Assembly (NCBI GenBank): GCA_965212505.1
Contig: OZ243123.1
Span: forward strand, 2,294,001-2,358,000
Length of the DNA stretch: 64,000 nucleotides
Direction: 5' to 3'
DNA from: JAHEKO01 sp965212505
Lineage (GTDB): Bacteria > Acidobacteriota > Thermoanaerobaculia > Multivoradales > JAHEKO01
The notes under the pieces are model-generated. The model saw only the letters and a list, made by a program, of their open reading frames with translations, was not told the origin of the DNA and did no database searches. This document shows, one piece after another, positions 34,710 through 43,099 of the stretch; position 1 is the first letter of the stretch, and each line of letters opens with the position of its first letter. A program made the translations under genes and the position numbers.

Positions 34710-36750
34710 CGATCGCCTCCGAGGTCCACTGGTCGAGCCAGTCGAGCACGGTCTCGTGCCAAAAGATGCTGTTGTTGGGCCGCAGAACCCAGTGGTTCTC
34801 GTTCGGGAAGTAGAGGAAACGGCTCGGAATGCCGCTGCGCTGAAGGGCGGTAAACGCGGCGAAGCCCTGCGTCTCCGGAACCCGGAAGTCCAGAGCGCCG
34901 TGGATCACGAGCATCGGTGTCTTCCACTTGTCGACATGGAGCGCCGGGTTGTGCTTCTCGTGGCCCTCCGGATTCTCCCAGTACGGCCCACCGTGCTCCC
35001 ACTCCGGGAACCAGAGCTCCTCCGTCGAGTAGTACATCATCCGGTGCTCGAAGACCCCATCGTGGTTGACCAGGCATCGGAAGGTATCGGGCCAGTTGCC
35101 GGCGATCCAGTTGATCATGTAGCCGCCGTACGAAGCGCCCAAGGCGCAGGCGCGATCACCGTCGATCCATGGATAGCGCTCCAACACGGCCGCCATGCCC
35201 TTCTGCAGATCTTCGAGCGGTTTGCCACCCCAGTCGCCCGTTATCGAGTCGGTGAACGCCTGGCCGTAGCCGGTCGAGCCATGGAAGTCGATCATGACCG
35301 CCGCATAGCCGGCGCCGGCGTAAACCTGGGGATTCCACCGGTAGTGAAAGTCGTTGTCGAAGGAGCCCTGAGGTCCGCCGTGAATGAGAAACGCGAGCGG
35401 GTACCGACGCGACGGATCAAAATCGGCAGGGCGGATCAGGTAGCCGTAGACGGTCTCGTCGTTCCAACCGGCAAACGAGAACTGCTCGTACTCGCCCATG
35501 GCGATCTCCGCCAAGCGGTTCGCGTTGATCTGAGTGATCTGCTTCCGATCGGAGCCGTCGATCGCTGCGCTGTAAAGCTCGACCGGCGACTGCAGATGAT
35601 CGAGACCGTAGATAAAACGATCCCCGGCAATCCCCGGCGAGCGCACATGTCCGCCATCGAGCACCTTCTCGACCGCACCGCTCTCGGTATCGATCGCGAA
35701 CAGTCCCACCTCGCCCACATCGCCGGCGGTCGCGTAGATGGTCCCGCCATCTTTCGAAAACAGGATCGAACCCGGCGAACGATCCCACCCTTCTGTCAGG
35801 GTGCGCATTTCGCCCGTCGCCCAATCCATCAGGCGAATTCTCAACCGGTCCGACTCGAAACCGGCTCGGGTCATCGCGAGGTACGCGAGCGTTTTGCCGT
35901 CCGGCGAGAAGACCGGCTGGGTGTCCCAGGCCTCGTTGTCGGTGGTCAAGCCTCGCGCTTCCCTCGAACCGTCCACCGGCACCCGGTAGAGGTCGAAGTC
36001 GGTCGACCAGGCCTCGGCCGAGCCGGAGACGCGCGCCGTGTAGACGATCTCCTCACCGTCGGGTGAGAACGCGAGCTCCTCGGCGCCACCGAAGGGGCTC
36101 GACGGCACGTCGGCGTCGAGCCCCGAGGTGACGTCTCGAGCCCCGCCTCCTGCACTGCTCATGACGAAGAGGTGGGATCGCAGCCCGTCCTCGACGGTGT
36201 CCCAGTGCCGCACGAACATCGAGTCGTAGAGGCGACCGCTGACCGGGCTCGCAGCGCGAGCCTCCAACCGCTCGGTGGTGCAGGCGAGACTCGAACAGTC
36301 GGGGAAGACCTCGGCCGAGAACGCCAGGCGCTTGCCTCGGGGACCCACCACCAGGTTGGCTATGCCGACCGGCAGGTCGGAGACCTGCACGATCTTGTCG
36401 TTGGACAGTCGCAGCTTCCAGATCTGACTCGAGCCGGATCGACCCGACAAGAAGTAGAGAAACTTCCCGTCCGGCGACCAACGCGGGCTCGTGTCCGAGA
36501 GCGGATTCCGCGTGAGACGGCGAAGGCCCGTGCCGTCGGTCTGGATCAGCCAGAGGTCCGTTCGCCCCTTGTCCGCTTCCATGTCGGTCTGGCGCCGCAC
36601 GAAGGCGATCGACCCCCCGTCCGGCGAAACCTGGGGATCGAAGATCCTGTCGAAGGTAACGAGTTGTCTGGCGGTGAGACCCGCCTCCTCCGCTCCCATC
36701 GGAGCGACCAGCGCGACAAAGAGCGCGATCAGCAAAGTCCACTTGGACAT
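34699..36750 (-). CDS. S9 family serine peptidase (prolyl oligopeptidase/acylaminoacyl-peptidase type), exported
   Basis: A 683-aa protein. The signal peptide is about residues 1-20. A WD40-like beta-propeller (repeated SPDGK/SPDGE blades) occupies about residues 30-400. The C-terminal alpha/beta-hydrolase has the nucleophile elbow GASYGGYM (about residue 545), an Asp in GALDFRVPETQG and the catalytic His in ENHWVL. ATG 36750 is preferred because GGGAGG sits 7 nt before it; a TTG 15 nt upstream is the other possibility. It is probably a periplasmic oligopeptidase. Confidence 0.9.
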   Translation of the reverse strand: MSKWTLLIALFVALVAPMGAEEAGLTARQLVTFDRIFDPQVSPDGGSIAFVRRQTDMEADKGRTDLWLIQTDGTGLRRLTRNPLSDTSPRWSPDGKFLYFLSGRSGSSQIWKLRLSNDKIVQVSDLPVGIANLVVGPRGKRLAFSAEVFPDCSSLACTTERLEARAASPVSGRLYDSMFVRHWDTVEDGLRSHLFVMSSAGGGARDVTSGLDADVPSSPFGGAEELAFSPDGEEIVYTARVSGSAEAWSTDFDLYRVPVDGSREARGLTTDNEAWDTQPVFSPDGKTLAYLAMTRAGFESDRLRIRLMDWATGEMRTLTEGWDRSPGSILFSKDGGTIYATAGDVGEVGLFAIDTESGAVEKVLDGGHVRSPGIAGDRFIYGLDHLQSPVELYSAAIDGSDRKQITQINANRLAEIAMGEYEQFSFAGWNDETVYGYLIRPADFDPSRRYPLAFLIHGGPQGSFDNDFHYRWNPQVYAGAGYAAVMIDFHGSTGYGQAFTDSITGDWGGKPLEDLQKGMAAVLERYPWIDGDRACALGASYGGYMINWIAGNWPDTFRCLVNHDGVFEHRMMYYSTEELWFPEWEHGGPYWENPEGHEKHNPALHVDKWKTPMLVIHGALDFRVPETQGFAAFTALQRSGIPSRFLYFPNENHWVLRPNNSIFWHETVLDWLDQWTSEAIDEE

Positions 36751-36781
36751 CGAATTGCCTCCCAAGAACGAGCGTGGTCAC

Positions 36782-38509
36782 TCACATCGAAATCGAGCCC
36801 TTGCGGAAGTCGGTGCTTCCGATCCAGGCGTTGACGAGCACCGGAGTGCCGGCCGCGGCGATCTCCTGTGCCTCCTGCAGTACCTCTTTCACCCGCTCAG
36901 GCCGGTCGAGCAGGAGTCCCCTGCCGCCGTAGCCCTCAGCAACGACGTGGTAGTCGGTCCTGCGCAGAACGGTGCCGACGTCGTCGCCCAACATCTCGAC
37001 CTGCTCCCGTGCGATCTGTGCCCAGCTGGCGTCGGTGCCGACGACCGCGATGACCGGCAGGCCATGTCGCACATAGGTATCGAACTCCGCCAAGCTATAG
37101 GCGGCCGAGCCGTCTCCGTAGAGCAGCCATACCTCCGCCTCGGGTCGACAGAGCTTCGCGCCCATGGCGAACCCTCCCCCGACACCGAGCGTTCCGAAGG
37201 CGCCCGGATCGAGCCATGAGAGGGGCGCCCGAGGCGAAACGACGTACGAGGCGGTCGCCACGAAGTCGCCGCCATCCACCACTAGAACGCTGTCGGCAGG
37301 CAGCAGGGTTTCCACCTCGCGGCAGAGGTGAATCGGATTGACGTACTCCGTTTCGGCCTCAGCCTGTTCGGCAATCTGTCGGTTGCGCTGCTCGTCTCGT
37401 TCGCGCAGGCTGGCTAGCCATTCGGAACGAGTCGCCGAGGGGCTGGCCGCCCGGGCGAGCTCGCGCACGAAGCGGCTCGGATCGGCGAGCAGCCCGATCG
37501 TCGGGCGTCGATTCAAGTTGAGATCCTCGGCGCTTCTGTTCGCCGAGATCATCACAGCGCGACGCCGCACCTGCCGGCCGTAGCCGAGGCGAAAGTCGTT
37601 GGGAACGCCGGCGAGAATAACCAGGTCCGCCTCGCCCAGCGCGCGCGTCCTCTGGTGCCGCAGCTGGAGCGGATGGCCAGCACCCAGGAGCCCCCTCGCG
37701 GTACCCGAAAGATAGGTCGGCAACCCGAGACGCTCGATCGCAGCGACCAGTTCGTCGACCGACTCCGTTTCCAGCAGCGCCTGGCTGCCGACCAGGAGCA
37801 CCGGCCGCTCGGCGCGAGCGAGTCGCCGGGCCGCCCGCCGCACTTCGCGGCGCGCGGGTTCCATCGGCTCGGGTCGACGCGCCGAGGGCGTCTCGACTCC
37901 GGCGGCTCCGCGGAACAGACCGTCGACATGCCGCTTCAGATACCAGGAGACCGCCCTGCCCGCGATGCCCTTGCCGCCCCCGCTCATTGACGCGTAGAGG
38001 TCGCGAACCGTCGACTCCGCGTAGAGGAGATCGACCGGACATTCGACAAAAACCGGCCCGGGAACGCCGGTGCGACAGCGATAGAGCGCCTCGTCGATCA
38101 CCGATGTCAGATCACGAACCCGGCGGACCTGTGCCGCCCACTTGACGTGCGGCTCGATCAGCGCCATCTGATCGATGTCCTGGAGAGAGCCGCGCCCTTC
38201 CAAGATGGTGCCCGTGGCACCTCCGAGCACAACCACCGGCGACTGCGCTAGCTGTGCGTTCTTGACCGCGGTGATGGTGTTCGTGACACCGGGTCCAGCG
38301 GTCACCGCCGCGACCCCGGGAACGCCACTCAGCCGTGCGACGGCATCGGCTGCAAAGACCGCGTCCACCTCGTGTCGAACGTCGACGACCCGAATACCGC
38401 GCGACTTCGCCCCGACCAGAATCGGCGAGATGTGGCCACCGCAAAGGGTGAACACGAAGCCGACGCCGTGTGCCCGCAGCACCTCACCGATGTGGTCGCC
38501 ACCGTGCAT
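36782..38509 (-). CDS. Thiamine diphosphate-dependent enzyme (acetolactate synthase-like / 2-hydroxyacyl-CoA lyase-like)
   Basis: A 575-aa ThDP enzyme. The N-terminal PYR domain has GVGFVFTLCGGHISPILV and RHEVDAVFAADAVARL (the catalytic Glu that activates ThDP), then AAVTAGPGVTNTITA. The C-terminal domain shows the ThDP/Mg motif GDGSAAYSLAEFDTYVRHGLPVIAVV. The overall look is ILVBL/HACL-like rather than biosynthetic IlvB, and no small IlvN subunit is present. ATG 38509 forms a TGATG junction with the upstream thioesterase stop. Cleavage of 2-hydroxyacyl-CoA is a fair guess given that neighbour, but unproven. Confidence 0.82.
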   Translation of the reverse strand: MHGGDHIGEVLRAHGVGFVFTLCGGHISPILVGAKSRGIRVVDVRHEVDAVFAADAVARLSGVPGVAAVTAGPGVTNTITAVKNAQLAQSPVVVLGGATGTILEGRGSLQDIDQMALIEPHVKWAAQVRRVRDLTSVIDEALYRCRTGVPGPVFVECPVDLLYAESTVRDLYASMSGGGKGIAGRAVSWYLKRHVDGLFRGAAGVETPSARRPEPMEPARREVRRAARRLARAERPVLLVGSQALLETESVDELVAAIERLGLPTYLSGTARGLLGAGHPLQLRHQRTRALGEADLVILAGVPNDFRLGYGRQVRRRAVMISANRSAEDLNLNRRPTIGLLADPSRFVRELARAASPSATRSEWLASLRERDEQRNRQIAEQAEAETEYVNPIHLCREVETLLPADSVLVVDGGDFVATASYVVSPRAPLSWLDPGAFGTLGVGGGFAMGAKLCRPEAEVWLLYGDGSAAYSLAEFDTYVRHGLPVIAVVGTDASWAQIAREQVEMLGDDVGTVLRRTDYHVVAEGYGGRGLLLDRPERVKEVLQEAQEIAAAGTPVLVNAWIGSTDFRKGSISM

Positions 38510-38913
38510 CAATCGGCACGCGCGGCACGATCCGGCACATGCCTCTCAGGTGTGTAGCAGACGAACTCACCGGCGAACACGGAGACGCCTTCCGCGCTTT
38601 CGACCTCGACGTCCACCCGTCGGCGGTTGCCCTCCTCGGCCGCCAGCCGCGCGACCGCCACCACCCGCTCGCCGACCGTCACCGGCCTGAGGAACCGGCT
38701 CTCCGCGCGGCCGAGGACAACGTTGGGGTGGTTCACCGCCAACATCGCCGCGTGGTCCGCGAGCGAGAAAATGAAGCCACCGTGCACGAGGCCGCGCTCG
38801 TCGGCCGCCATCCTCTCGGTGGTCGCCAGCTCGACGCGCGCGAAGCCGTCCCCGACCTCTATCGGTGTGCCGGAGAGTTCGGGATCGATCTCCGCATGCG
38901 TCCGGACGTCCAA
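38509..38913 (-). CDS. PaaI-type hotdog thioesterase
   Basis: A 134-aa single hotdog domain. The signature LVHGGFIFSLADHAAMLAVN contains the HGG motif and the Asp of the PaaI/YbgC-like active site, followed by SRFLRPVTVGERVVAVARL. It hydrolyses acyl-CoA or acyl-ACP thioesters; the substrate is not predictable. The start is TTG, 12 nt after the PruA stop, with no better alternative in frame. The stop overlaps the start of the ThDP enzyme gene. Confidence 0.8.
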   Translation of the reverse strand: MDVRTHAEIDPELSGTPIEVGDGFARVELATTERMAADERGLVHGGFIFSLADHAAMLAVNHPNVVLGRAESRFLRPVTVGERVVAVARLAAEEGNRRRVDVEVESAEGVSVFAGEFVCYTPERHVPDRAARAD

Positions 38914-38925
38914 AATCGCGCCGCC

Positions 38926-40557
38926 CTACTCCTCTCCCATGTGGGGATACTCGTACGAGGTCGGCGGCACGAACGTCTCTTTGATCGTCCGCATCGACGT
39001 CCAGCGCGTCAGGTTCGCCGCCGAGCCCGCTTTGTCGTTGGTTCCCGAGGCTCGGCCACCGCCGAACGGCTGCTGGCCGACCACCGCTCCGGTCGGCTTG
39101 TCGTTGATGTAGAAGTTGCCCGCGCTGTGGCGAAGGGCGGCGCTCATCGCTTCGATGTCGCCGCGATCGCGCGCGAAGATCGCACCGGTCAGCGCATACG
39201 GGCTCGCGGTGTCACACAACTCGAGCGTGGCCTCGAAGTCGTCGTCGTCGTAGACGTAGAGCGTCAGGACCGGACCAAAGATCTCCTCGCAGATCAGTTT
39301 GGCATGCGGGTCCGTGGTGACGACGACGGTGGGTTCGATGAAGTAGCCCGTCGACTTGTCGCCGTTACCGCCGACCAGAATCTCCATCGAGTCCGAGGCC
39401 TTCGCGTGATCGATGTACCCCATGATGCTGTCGAACGCGCTCTCGTCGATCACCGCCGCCATGAAGTTGCGGAAATCGGTCGGCGTTCCCATGGCGATCG
39501 AGCCCACCTGCTCGACCATACCGGCGCGCACGCCCTCCCAGAGCGAAGCTGGAATGTAGCCGCGTGAGGCGGCGGAGCACTTCTGCCCCTGGTACTCGAA
39601 GGCGCCGCGAACGAGCGCGGTCACCACTGCGTCCACGTCGGCGCTCGGGTGGGCGAAGACGAAGTCCTTGCCGCCGGTCTCGCCGACAATGCGCGGATAG
39701 CTGCGATAGACCGAAATGTTCTCGGCCACCTGCTTCCACATGCTCTGGAAGGTCCCGGTTGAACCGGTGAAGTGAATGCCGGCCAGGTGCTCGCTCGCGA
39801 GTACCGGATTGCCGATCTGGCTCCCCCGCCCGGGTACGAAGTTGATGACCCCCGGCGGCAGGCCCGCCTCCTCGAGCAGGCGCATGAGGTAGTAGCCCAC
39901 GAGCACCGCGGTCGAGGCCGGCTTCCAGAGCACCGTGTTGCCCATCAGCGCCGGCGCGGTCGCCAGGTTCCCGCCAATGGACGAGAAATTGAATGGCGAG
40001 ACTGCGAAGACGAATCCTTCGAGAGCCCGATATTCCATGCGGTTCCACAGACCCGCCATCGACCCCGGCTGGCCCTCATAGATCTCGCGCATGTAGTGGG
40101 CGTTGAACTTCCAGAAGTCCACCAGCTCTGCCGCGGCGTCGATCTCGGCCTGATAGACCGTCTTCGACTGGTTCAACATAGTCGCCGCGTTGATCGTGTC
40201 GCGCCACGGCCCGGCCAGCAGGTCCGCCGCCTTGAGCAGAACGCCCGCACGCGCCTCCCAGGCCATGTCCGACCAGGCGGGCCAGGCGCTCTGCGAAGCC
40301 TGAATAGCCCGTTCTACCTCGGCCTCACCACCTTGATGGAAGCTCGCGAGCACGTGCCCGTGATCGTGCGGGCAAACGGCTTCGCCGAGGTTCCCCGTCG
40401 TGACGTCTTCGCCGCCGATAATGAGCGGAATCTCCACGCGCTCGCCCAGCATCTGGTCGAGGCGGCGCTTGAGTGATGCTTTTTCAGAACTTCCCGGTGC
40501 GTACGAGCGGACGGGCTCGTTGACCGGCTCAGGAATCCGGACGATTCCGTTGGCCAT
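38926..40557 (-). CDS. pruA: L-glutamate gamma-semialdehyde dehydrogenase (delta-1-pyrroline-5-carboxylate dehydrogenase)
   Basis: A 543-aa aldehyde dehydrogenase. It oxidises glutamate semialdehyde, from proline or ornithine breakdown, to glutamate with NAD. Group 1 P5CDH features: FVFAVSPFNFSSIGGNLATAPALMGNTVLWKPAS, HFTGSTGTFQSMWKQVAENI, ETGGKDFVFAHPSADVD and the catalytic Cys in FEYQGQKCSAASRGYI. GGGAGGA lies about 8 nt before ATG 40557. No proline dehydrogenase domain is fused or adjacent. It heads a tight same-strand run with thioesterase, ThDP enzyme, S9 peptidase and cyclase. Confidence 0.93.
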   Translation of the reverse strand: MANGIVRIPEPVNEPVRSYAPGSSEKASLKRRLDQMLGERVEIPLIIGGEDVTTGNLGEAVCPHDHGHVLASFHQGGEAEVERAIQASQSAWPAWSDMAWEARAGVLLKAADLLAGPWRDTINAATMLNQSKTVYQAEIDAAAELVDFWKFNAHYMREIYEGQPGSMAGLWNRMEYRALEGFVFAVSPFNFSSIGGNLATAPALMGNTVLWKPASTAVLVGYYLMRLLEEAGLPPGVINFVPGRGSQIGNPVLASEHLAGIHFTGSTGTFQSMWKQVAENISVYRSYPRIVGETGGKDFVFAHPSADVDAVVTALVRGAFEYQGQKCSAASRGYIPASLWEGVRAGMVEQVGSIAMGTPTDFRNFMAAVIDESAFDSIMGYIDHAKASDSMEILVGGNGDKSTGYFIEPTVVVTTDPHAKLICEEIFGPVLTLYVYDDDDFEATLELCDTASPYALTGAIFARDRGDIEAMSAALRHSAGNFYINDKPTGAVVGQQPFGGGRASGTNDKAGSAANLTRWTSMRTIKETFVPPTSYEYPHMGEE

Positions 40558-40670
40558 AGACGTAGTCCTCCCTTTCGAGCGGATGGTATCGGCTCGTCCG
40601 CTATGGCCGCAAACGGGTAGCTTCAGCCGGCCAGTCGGCTGCCGAGAGTTCTCAAATCGCCTCTCGAGGC

Positions 40671-41027
40671 CTAGCCCTTGAAGGCGCCAAACGCCAGCAA
40701 GACGAAGCCCGCAATCATCAGCAGGCCGCCGATCGGAGTGATCGCCCCGAGCCACCTCGGTCCGCCGAGCGCAAGGATGGCAACCGTGCCAGAGAAGATT
40801 GCCGCTCCGACGAGAAGTGACCATCCCGCGCCGTCGACCGGGCGCTCCATCACGCGGCCGACGAGTCCGACCGCAACCAGGCCAAAACCGGAGTACATCA
40901 AGTACTTCGCGGCGGTCTCCCAGAGTGCGAGCGACCGCTGGTCCAGGCGAGCCTCGAGCCCGTGAGCGCCGAACGCCCCGGCAGCGATTGCCAGAGCGCA
41001 GACCAGCGCTCCGATCGCCACCCACAT
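40671..41027 (-). CDS. DUF423 family (YgdD-like) membrane protein
   Basis: A 118-aa protein with four hydrophobic segments. The family signature is clear: AIAAGAFGAHGLEARLDQRSLALWETAAKYLMYSGFGLVAVG and the late GAITPIGGLLMIAGFVLLAFGAF. The function is unknown. The ATG at 41027 sits in a TGATG overlap with the upstream small gene and has GGGAGAG before it; GTG 41030 is a second choice. Confidence 0.87.
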   Translation of the reverse strand: MWVAIGALVCALAIAAGAFGAHGLEARLDQRSLALWETAAKYLMYSGFGLVAVGLVGRVMERPVDGAGWSLLVGAAIFSGTVAILALGGPRWLGAITPIGGLLMIAGFVLLAFGAFKG

Positions 41028-41302
41028 CACAGCTCTCCCAAGCGCCGAATCGAGGTCACCTGGCCGCGCGGCACCTCGACACGATCAAACTTCTTGAACA
41101 CACCGAATTGCGCCGCCCGCTCGACATAGTCGTTCTTCGACCGGCCGTCGTCTCCGTCGGAGTGCACGTCCGCGTCGAGCAGGATCACCCGCTGATCGTC
41201 CATGTCGTCGCAACGCCCGACAAAGATCTCGGGCCCCTGCGTGTCGACCACAACCGTGATCCCGTGCAGCTCGTGATGACCGGGATGAAAGACCGGTGTC
41301 AT
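41027..41302 (-). CDS. Conserved-looking 91-aa protein of unknown function
   Basis: A 91-aa soluble protein I do not recognise. It is rich in charged residues and has three histidines at the start (FHPGHHELHG), then a strand-rich core (TVVVDTQGPEIFVGRCDD, RVILLDADVHSDGDDG) and a basic C-terminus (GVFKKFDRVEVPRGQV). It is held between the bacilliredoxin gene (8 nt upstream) and DUF423 (overlapping), so it is very likely translated. The single Cys and the His-rich start could bind metal, which is only a guess. Confidence 0.65.
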   Translation of the reverse strand: MTPVFHPGHHELHGITVVVDTQGPEIFVGRCDDMDDQRVILLDADVHSDGDDGRSKNDYVERAAQFGVFKKFDRVEVPRGQVTSIRRLGEL

Positions 41303-41310
41303 GGTCGACC

Positions 41311-41745
41311 TCAGGCGGGAGCGGTCGCCGCGATGTAGCGATCGAATGCCGACGTCAGGTCCGTCGCGACATCCTCCGCCGAACGACTCTCAATCCGATG
41401 GCGCGGCACGAAGTAGATCACTTCACCGTCTTTGAAGAGCACGACACTCGGACTGCTCGGCGGGATATCGCCAAAGTAGGCACGTGCGCGCTGGGTGGCC
41501 TCGACATCTTGCCCGGCGAAGACGGTCGCCAGACGATCGGGCCGGACGCCGTGTTCGACCGCTTTGCGAACGCCCGGGCGCGCTTGACCCGCGGCACAAC
41601 CGCAAACCGAGTTCAGCACCAGCAGGGCTGAGCCTTCCTTGTCCGCCATGAATCGGTCGACGTCTTCGGCGGTCCTGAGCTCTTCGAAACCGGCGCTCGA
41701 GAGCTCGGCGCGCATCGGTCCAACCATCAACTCACTGTAAGGCAC
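41311..41745 (-). CDS. Bacilliredoxin, BrxA/BrxB family
   Basis: A 144-aa thioredoxin-fold protein of the YphP/YqiW family, which removes bacillithiol from S-bacillithiolated proteins. The active site is Cys48-Gly-Cys50 (VCGCAAGQARPG). GTG 41745 is chosen over ATG 41760 because GGAGG lies 8 nt before it and the product then starts MPYSELMVGPMRAEL, the usual family N-terminus, at the usual 144 residues. Occurrence in an Acidobacteriota-like genome suggests bacillithiol use or another CGC redox role. A TAGAAT element lies 45 nt upstream. Confidence 0.88.
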   Translation of the reverse strand: MPYSELMVGPMRAELSSAGFEELRTAEDVDRFMADKEGSALLVLNSVCGCAAGQARPGVRKAVEHGVRPDRLATVFAGQDVEATQRARAYFGDIPPSSPSVVLFKDGEVIYFVPRHRIESRSAEDVATDLTSAFDRYIAATAPA

Positions 41746-41790
41746 TCTCGCAACCTCCATCGCGCACTGAGGCGCGGGTTATTCGCGGGC

Positions 41791-41796
41791 ATTCTA
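41791..41796 (-). promoter_or_regulatory. Putative -10 hexamer TAGAAT for the bacilliredoxin operon
   Basis: On the minus strand TAGAAT lies 45 nt before GTG 41745, which has an SD, so this message would have a leader. The leader carries two near copies of CCCGCG. Confidence 0.35.
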
Positions 41797-41826
41797 CCCC
41801 GCCGGCGAAGCCTCGAACCGCCCGAT

Positions 41827-43065
41827 CTACGGGTCGACAGCGCCCGACGCCACGCGCACCCGAAGTCGCGCTCCGTCGATCTGCGCGTCGTCCGCCTGCG
41901 CCGTGGGGTCTGCAAGATCCACAACCACGTGCAGCGCCGAGCTGGGCGGCGTACCGTGCAGACCTGTCCGCACACCGACAATCTCGGAGGTACCGACCGC
42001 GAGGTTGGCTCGAGCCAGCGGAGCGGTGACGCCGGTCACCTTGATCACCAGCCGCGGCGGATCCGACAGCCTTTCGACGGAGTGCCCCTCCGGAGAGAAA
42101 GCTCCGTCCGCGACCAATTCGAGCACGCTCGCTCCAGCGGTGCTCGTCCACCGAATCTCGTCGATGCGAGTGAGGGGCTCGAGCGGCGCAGGTTCTGGTT
42201 CCGCCTCGGTCGGCGCCTCGGGCTCCACGACGGCCTCCTCTTCGGCCGACGTCGCGGGCTCGGCGGTCACCGGCTCTTCGGCGAGGGCGACCGTCTCGGC
42301 ACTCGACGCGGACGAACCGGCCACCAGGCCGCGCAGGGCGTCCCGCTGCCAGTAGCCACCCGCGGCCAGCAACGCGAGGAGCACCAGGAGGAGCCAGAAG
42401 AGTCTGCCACCGCTCTTCTTCTGCGTCGTCTCGGGATCCATCTCCCACGGGTGAACTGGCGTGATCTCCGCAGGCGTCTCGATAGGAGTCGACACTGGAC
42501 CCGGGTCGGCCTCCAGTTCGGTCGGCAGCTCGTCGGGCTCCGACGTCGCGCTCTCTACCGGCTCCTCGGGCAGATCGTCGCCCGGCTCGCCGGCGGCGAC
42601 GATCAGCTGGTCGACGGCGGTGGTCGGCGTCGGCGTCGGCATGGCCGAGGCCTCGGAGCCATCCTCTGGCGACGCGGGCGCCACCGAGTCGTCGGCGAGC
42701 TTCGGCAGGTCGAGCGTGCCGATCGGCACCGCCTCGTCCCCTTCCAGGTCGTAGACGGCTCGTGACCGACGCTGCTGGCGCGACACGATCTGTCGCGCGA
42801 GGGTCGTGGTCGCGCTGTCCGGGTCGACAAAACGTACCGCGAGACCTGGACCTCCGCGCTGCTTGTCGACCACGCGCACCACCTCGCCGCTGCCGCGCAG
42901 AATCGGGAACTCGTCGTCGATCCCGAGATCGAATCGCACCGTCTCGCCGACCGTGACCTCTTGGTCGGTACTCAAGAAAACGCCATCTTCCGATACGCGC
43001 TCTTCGCACGCATTCAGGAACGCTTCGAAGCTCTCGAAGCGGAGGCTGACCGTTTGCCCGTTCAT
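41827..43065 (-). CDS. PilZ-like domain / membrane helix / AMIN domain protein
   Basis: A 412-aa protein with an unusual order. Residues 1-100 form a PilZ-like beta-barrel (ACEERVSEDGVFLST, RGSGEVVRVVDKQRGGPGLAVRFVD). A Pro/Glu-rich linker follows, then one membrane helix (about 215-232, LFWLLLVLLALLAAGGYW), another acidic Pro-rich linker, and a C-terminal AMIN domain (about 300-412; PRLVIKVTGVTAPL, VRTGLHGTPPSSALHVVVDL). The DxSxxG motif of c-di-GMP-binding PilZ is only partly kept (RVSEDG) and no RxxxR is seen. The PilZ part would be cytoplasmic and the AMIN part periplasmic, where AMIN binds peptidoglycan or secretins. Confidence 0.72.
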   Translation of the reverse strand: MNGQTVSLRFESFEAFLNACEERVSEDGVFLSTDQEVTVGETVRFDLGIDDEFPILRGSGEVVRVVDKQRGGPGLAVRFVDPDSATTTLARQIVSRQQRRSRAVYDLEGDEAVPIGTLDLPKLADDSVAPASPEDGSEASAMPTPTPTTAVDQLIVAAGEPGDDLPEEPVESATSEPDELPTELEADPGPVSTPIETPAEITPVHPWEMDPETTQKKSGGRLFWLLLVLLALLAAGGYWQRDALRGLVAGSSASSAETVALAEEPVTAEPATSAEEEAVVEPEAPTEAEPEPAPLEPLTRIDEIRWTSTAGASVLELVADGAFSPEGHSVERLSDPPRLVIKVTGVTAPLARANLAVGTSEIVGVRTGLHGTPPSSALHVVVDLADPTAQADDAQIDGARLRVRVASGAVDP

Positions 43066-43084
43066 CGATTCGGCGTCGTCCCCG

Positions 43085-43090
43085 ATGATA
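43085..43090 (-). promoter_or_regulatory. Possible -10 hexamer TATCAT for the PilZ-AMIN gene
   Basis: On the minus strand TATCAT ends 19 nt before ATG 43065, leaving room for a very short leader. It lies just before the end of the Sec-containing gene upstream. Confidence 0.3.
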
Positions 43091-43099
43091 GCCGACCGC

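Noticed and set aside
34591..36066. 491-aa open frame antisense to the S9 peptidase
   Set aside because: It mirrors the beta-propeller and hydrolase coding frame; no motif of its own.
38470..39567. 365-aa open frame antisense to PruA and the thioesterase
   Set aside because: Arg-rich mirror frame without domain features.
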